Of a stretch of DNA of 25,200 nucleotides, positions 22,488 through 25,200 are shown piece by piece (position 1 is the first letter of the stretch; every line of letters starts with the position of its first letter). Source of the DNA: Bacillota bacterium (GTDB lineage: Bacteria; Bacillota; Desulfotomaculia; Desulfotomaculales; Desulfotomaculaceae); contig JAMCWI010000037.1 of assembly GCA_023481335.1 (NCBI GenBank), positions 1 to 25,200 on the forward strand. Reading direction: 5' to 3'. Position numbers and translations under genes: made by a program. A model generated the notes under the pieces. That model had not been told where the DNA came from. It searched no databases and was given only the letters and a program-made list of their open reading frames with translations.

Positions 22488-25200
22488 ATGTTAAATCAGG
22501 ATATTTATCTTGTCAACCCTGCCAGCAGGAAAATTGTCAATGAAGGTGTGGCCAGCGTAAACGATGAAACCATGGCAGTCCTTCGCTATGAACTTGAAAC
22601 CTTCGTGTGTGACGGGCAATATGAAAAAGGCTTGGAACATATACTTGATGTTTATTTGCGAAACTTAAACCAGGCGCAGCAACCGGGAGTATGGGTTAGC
22701 GGATTTTATGGCTCTGGTAAATCCCATTTGGTCAAAATGCTGTGCGCGTTATGGACCGACCGTACTTTTCCCGATGGGGCAACAGCCCGCGGCATTGTCA
22801 GTGTGTCAGATGCTATCAGAAGCTATCTGAAAGAACTTGGCGTCCAAGGCAGGCGGCATGGCGGACTGCACGCCGCATCAGGCACACTGGGAGCCGGGGC
22901 CGTAGGCAGTGTCAGGCTGGCATTGCTGCGGATCATTTTTAAGTCTGCCGGCTTGCCGGAACGGTATTCCCTGGCCAGTTTTGTCATGTGGCTGAAAAAT
23001 GAGGGCGTCTACGATGTTGTAAAACAGAAGGTAGAAGCCAAGGGCAGTATTTGGAGTGAGGAACTGGATAATCTTTATGTCGCGGAAGACTTGCATCGAG
23101 CTTTGGTAGAGGTAAAACCCAACGTGTTTGCCGACCCTCTTGTTTGCGCCGAAACGCTTATCCATCAATACCCCAATGTGCAGGATATCAGCAACGATGA
23201 CATGGTGAAAGCCATTCGCCAAGCTTTAACCCAGGAAGGCAAGTTTCCTTTGACTCTTGTTGTCTTGGACGAAGTGCAGCAATACATCGGTGAAGACAGC
23301 CAAAAATCACTGGATGTGCAGGAAGTAGTCGAAACCTGCTGCAAAACAATCGGCAGCCATTTATTATTTATCGGTACCGGACAAACAGCAGTTTCCGGCA
23401 CATCCAATTTAAAAAAGCTGGAAGGCCGGTTTACCGTACGGATTGAACTGTCCGACACGGATGTCAATGCGGTAGTTCGCAAAGTCATCCTGGCCAAGAA
23501 GCCTGATGCTATTGATAATTTAAAACAAGTGATGCAGACAAATACGGGCGAGATTTCCCGCCATTTATCCGGTACAAGCATTGGGCATAGCCAGCAGGAT
23601 GCGGAGTTCTTTTCCCAGGACTATCCTGTATTGCCCGTGCGGCGCAGGTTTTGGGAATATGCTCTCAGGGTGTTGGATCAGACCGGTACAGATAGCCAAC
23701 TGCGCAATCAACTGACTATGGTTCACCGTGCGGCGCAGACTAACCTGATTTCGGAAGTGGGAAATGTTATTCCGGCTGATTTTCTATATTTCGATTTGGC
23801 GGATAAACTTCTGCAGGCCAGGATTCTTCCCCGGAAAGTTCACGAAAAAACCATGACCTGGCTTGGACAAGGTGAGACGGAAAAACTAATGGCGCGAGCC
23901 TGCGGACTGGTATTCCTTATCAACAAATTAGCCCGCAGCAATCAGGAAATCGGCATCAAGGCTACAGTAGATACCCTTGCTGATTTGCTGGTCAACGACT
24001 TGGCCGCAGGCAGTAGTGGCCTGCGCAGCAAACTGCCAGGTTTGCTGGATAACTGTGACCTATTAATGAAAGTCAAAGATGAATATTCCATCCAGACCGA
24101 AGAGAGCATGGCCTGGCGGGATGAATTTGAAAGCCAGAAAAATGTATTAGCTAATGAAACATATCGCTTAGTGGCCGAACGGGAAGAACGGCTAAAAAGA
24201 AAATTCAGCGATATCATGGGTAAATTAACAATTATCCAGGGACAGTCAAAAATTACCAGAGAAATTATACCTGCATTTGATGCCGCACTGCCGGCACTAG
24301 CCAAGGATAAAGTCTGCCTGTGGGTGAGAAATGGCTGGAGTGTAGAGGAAGATACGGTAAGGGTGGATGCCAGACAAGCAGGCCAGCAGTCTCCTGTCAT
24401 TTATGTATTTATCCCAAAACGGTCTCCTGATGCTCTAAGGAGTAACATTATCGAATATAAAGCTGCCGAGGCTACCCTAATCAAAAAGGGAGTACCCACT
24501 GAGGGCGGCGAAGCCCGAGCGGCCATGGAAACCCGGAAAATTGCTACGGAAGCTAAAATCAATGAGCTTTTGGCCGAAGCCTTGTCCGGGGCAAGAGTGT
24601 ATCAGGGTGGTGGCAACGAGATTCTGGCCGGAACCGTCAAGGATGCTGTAACAGAGGCTGCCAATAATGCTCTCCAACGCTTATATCCCCAGTTTGCTAT
24701 GGCTGACCATAACGGGTGGGGTAATGTCTACAACAAGGCCCGAAATGGCGCACCCGATGCGTTAACTTCAGTCGGTTATGACGGAGATCCGGCGAATCAT
24801 CCTGTGTGCAAGGCCATCCTGGGCTATATTGCCGCAGGCAAAACGGGAGCGGATATCCGGAGTCATTTTGAAGGAGGGACTTATGGCTGGTCCCCGGATG
24901 CTGTGGACGGCGCGTTACTGGTATTGATGGTTGCCGGACAAGTTCGCTCTGTTGATGAACACGGACGGGTAATGGAACCCAAAGGCATCGAGCGCAGACA
25001 GATCGCCAAACTGTCTTTCCGTGTAGAAAACATCGTCGTACAATTAGCTCACCGGCTTAAAGTCCGTAAGCTGTATCAGACACTGGGTATCAAGTTTGAT
25101 TCAGGAAAGGAAGCAGCCAGAGTTGCGGAGTTTTTAACCGTAATGCAGGATTTGGCTGACAGCGCCGGCGGATTGCCGCCCCGCCCCGAAAAACCGGATA
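22488..25200 (+). CDS. brxC: BREX ATPase BrxC (partial, 3' end beyond window)
   Basis: The frame is open from the ATG at 22488 to the right edge, giving 904 residues of a protein that in type 1 BREX is usually about 1200 long. Walker A GFYGSGKSH is at residues 72-80. RRHGGLHAASGTLGAGA, typical of BrxC, lies near 122-138. Walker B LVVLDEVQQY is centred on Asp261-Glu262, and the sensor-like LLFIGTGQT lies near 292-300. A long helical region follows, with a predicted coiled-coil stretch around 545-575. BrxC is the AAA-type motor-like ATPase essential for BREX defence and is thought to work with PglX and PglZ, whose genes would follow. The GGAGGGGG site (22474-22482) supports the start, 17 bases after brxB. 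Confidence 0.93.
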   Translation, partial: MLNQDIYLVNPASRKIVNEGVASVNDETMAVLRYELETFVCDGQYEKGLEHILDVYLRNLNQAQQPGVWVSGFYGSGKSHLVKMLCALWTDRTFPDGATARGIVSVSDAIRSYLKELGVQGRRHGGLHAASGTLGAGAVGSVRLALLRIIFKSAGLPERYSLASFVMWLKNEGVYDVVKQKVEAKGSIWSEELDNLYVAEDLHRALVEVKPNVFADPLVCAETLIHQYPNVQDISNDDMVKAIRQALTQEGKFPLTLVVLDEVQQYIGEDSQKSLDVQEVVETCCKTIGSHLLFIGTGQTAVSGTSNLKKLEGRFTVRIELSDTDVNAVVRKVILAKKPDAIDNLKQVMQTNTGEISRHLSGTSIGHSQQDAEFFSQDYPVLPVRRRFWEYALRVLDQTGTDSQLRNQLTMVHRAAQTNLISEVGNVIPADFLYFDLADKLLQARILPRKVHEKTMTWLGQGETEKLMARACGLVFLINKLARSNQEIGIKATVDTLADLLVNDLAAGSSGLRSKLPGLLDNCDLLMKVKDEYSIQTEESMAWRDEFESQKNVLANETYRLVAEREERLKRKFSDIMGKLTIIQGQSKITREIIPAFDAALPALAKDKVCLWVRNGWSVEEDTVRVDARQAGQQSPVIYVFIPKRSPDALRSNIIEYKAAEATLIKKGVPTEGGEARAAMETRKIATEAKINELLAEALSGARVYQGGGNEILAGTVKDAVTEAANNALQRLYPQFAMADHNGWGNVYNKARNGAPDALTSVGYDGDPANHPVCKAILGYIAAGKTGADIRSHFEGGTYGWSPDAVDGALLVLMVAGQVRSVDEHGRVMEPKGIERRQIAKLSFRVENIVVQLAHRLKVRKLYQTLGIKFDSGKEAARVAEFLTVMQDLADSAGGLPPRPEKPD

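Overview
The window looks like chromosomal DNA of a low-GC-phylum but fairly GC-rich anaerobe, most likely a Peptococcaceae/Desulfotomaculum-Pelotomaculum relative. This is inferred from strong Gram-positive Shine-Dalgarno sequences, GTG and TTG starts, VanW/PRC-barrel/DsrE/DUF1015 family content, and degenerate group II intron and Fic debris. No rRNA or marker gene is present, so the assignment is inference only.

Layout. 1-2.7 kb (+): arginine biosynthesis, with the tail of carB, then argF and argG, closed by a Rho-independent terminator; argH is not in the window. 2.8-6.2 kb (-): a tight three-gene envelope operon (TPR membrane protein, PRC-barrel protein, VanW/G5 protein) behind a good sigma-A promoter. 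6.3-8.0 kb: a DsrE-family sulfur-relay-like gene (-), followed by a graveyard of fragments: the C-terminal end of a YeiH/UPF0324 transporter, a small stress-protein-like fragment, and two pieces of group II intron reverse transcriptase in scrambled order. 8.0-10.0 kb (-): an AMP-forming acetyl-CoA synthetase with unusual core-motif residues. 10.8-11.3 kb (-): an antitoxin-toxin pair (addiction-module antitoxin plus ParE/RelE toxin). 11.7-13.1 kb (-): a DUF1015 protein. 13.4-16.6 kb (+): livJ-livH-livM of a branched-chain-amino-acid-type ABC importer, preceded by a leader with an intrinsic terminator and not followed by livG/livF. 17.0-19.0 kb (+): a radical SAM protein with Cx4Cx2C cysteine spacing and a NudL-type Nudix hydrolase. 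19.2-20.2 kb (+): a MetE/UroD-superfamily methyltransferase-like protein. 20.2-21.1 kb: remnants of a serine recombinase and of a Fic protein that has lost its catalytic core. 21.15-25.2 kb (+): brxA-brxB-brxC, the first three genes of a type 1 BREX phage-defence operon; brxC runs off the right edge.

How it fits together. Most of the window is ordinary metabolism and envelope biology interrupted by two debris-filled stretches (about 7.0-8.0 kb and 20.2-21.1 kb). The second stretch borders the BREX operon. The BREX genes look visibly AT-richer than the arginine, liv and radical SAM genes, which fits a horizontally acquired defence island whose left boundary lies between the methyltransferase gene and brxA. 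BREX is a described system; the window stops before pglX, pglZ and brxL, so completeness cannot be judged. I found no clearly undescribed multi-gene system. The least explained items are the TPR-PRC-VanW operon, the liv leader terminator, the repeat-bearing gap after livM, and the orphan methyltransferase-like gene.
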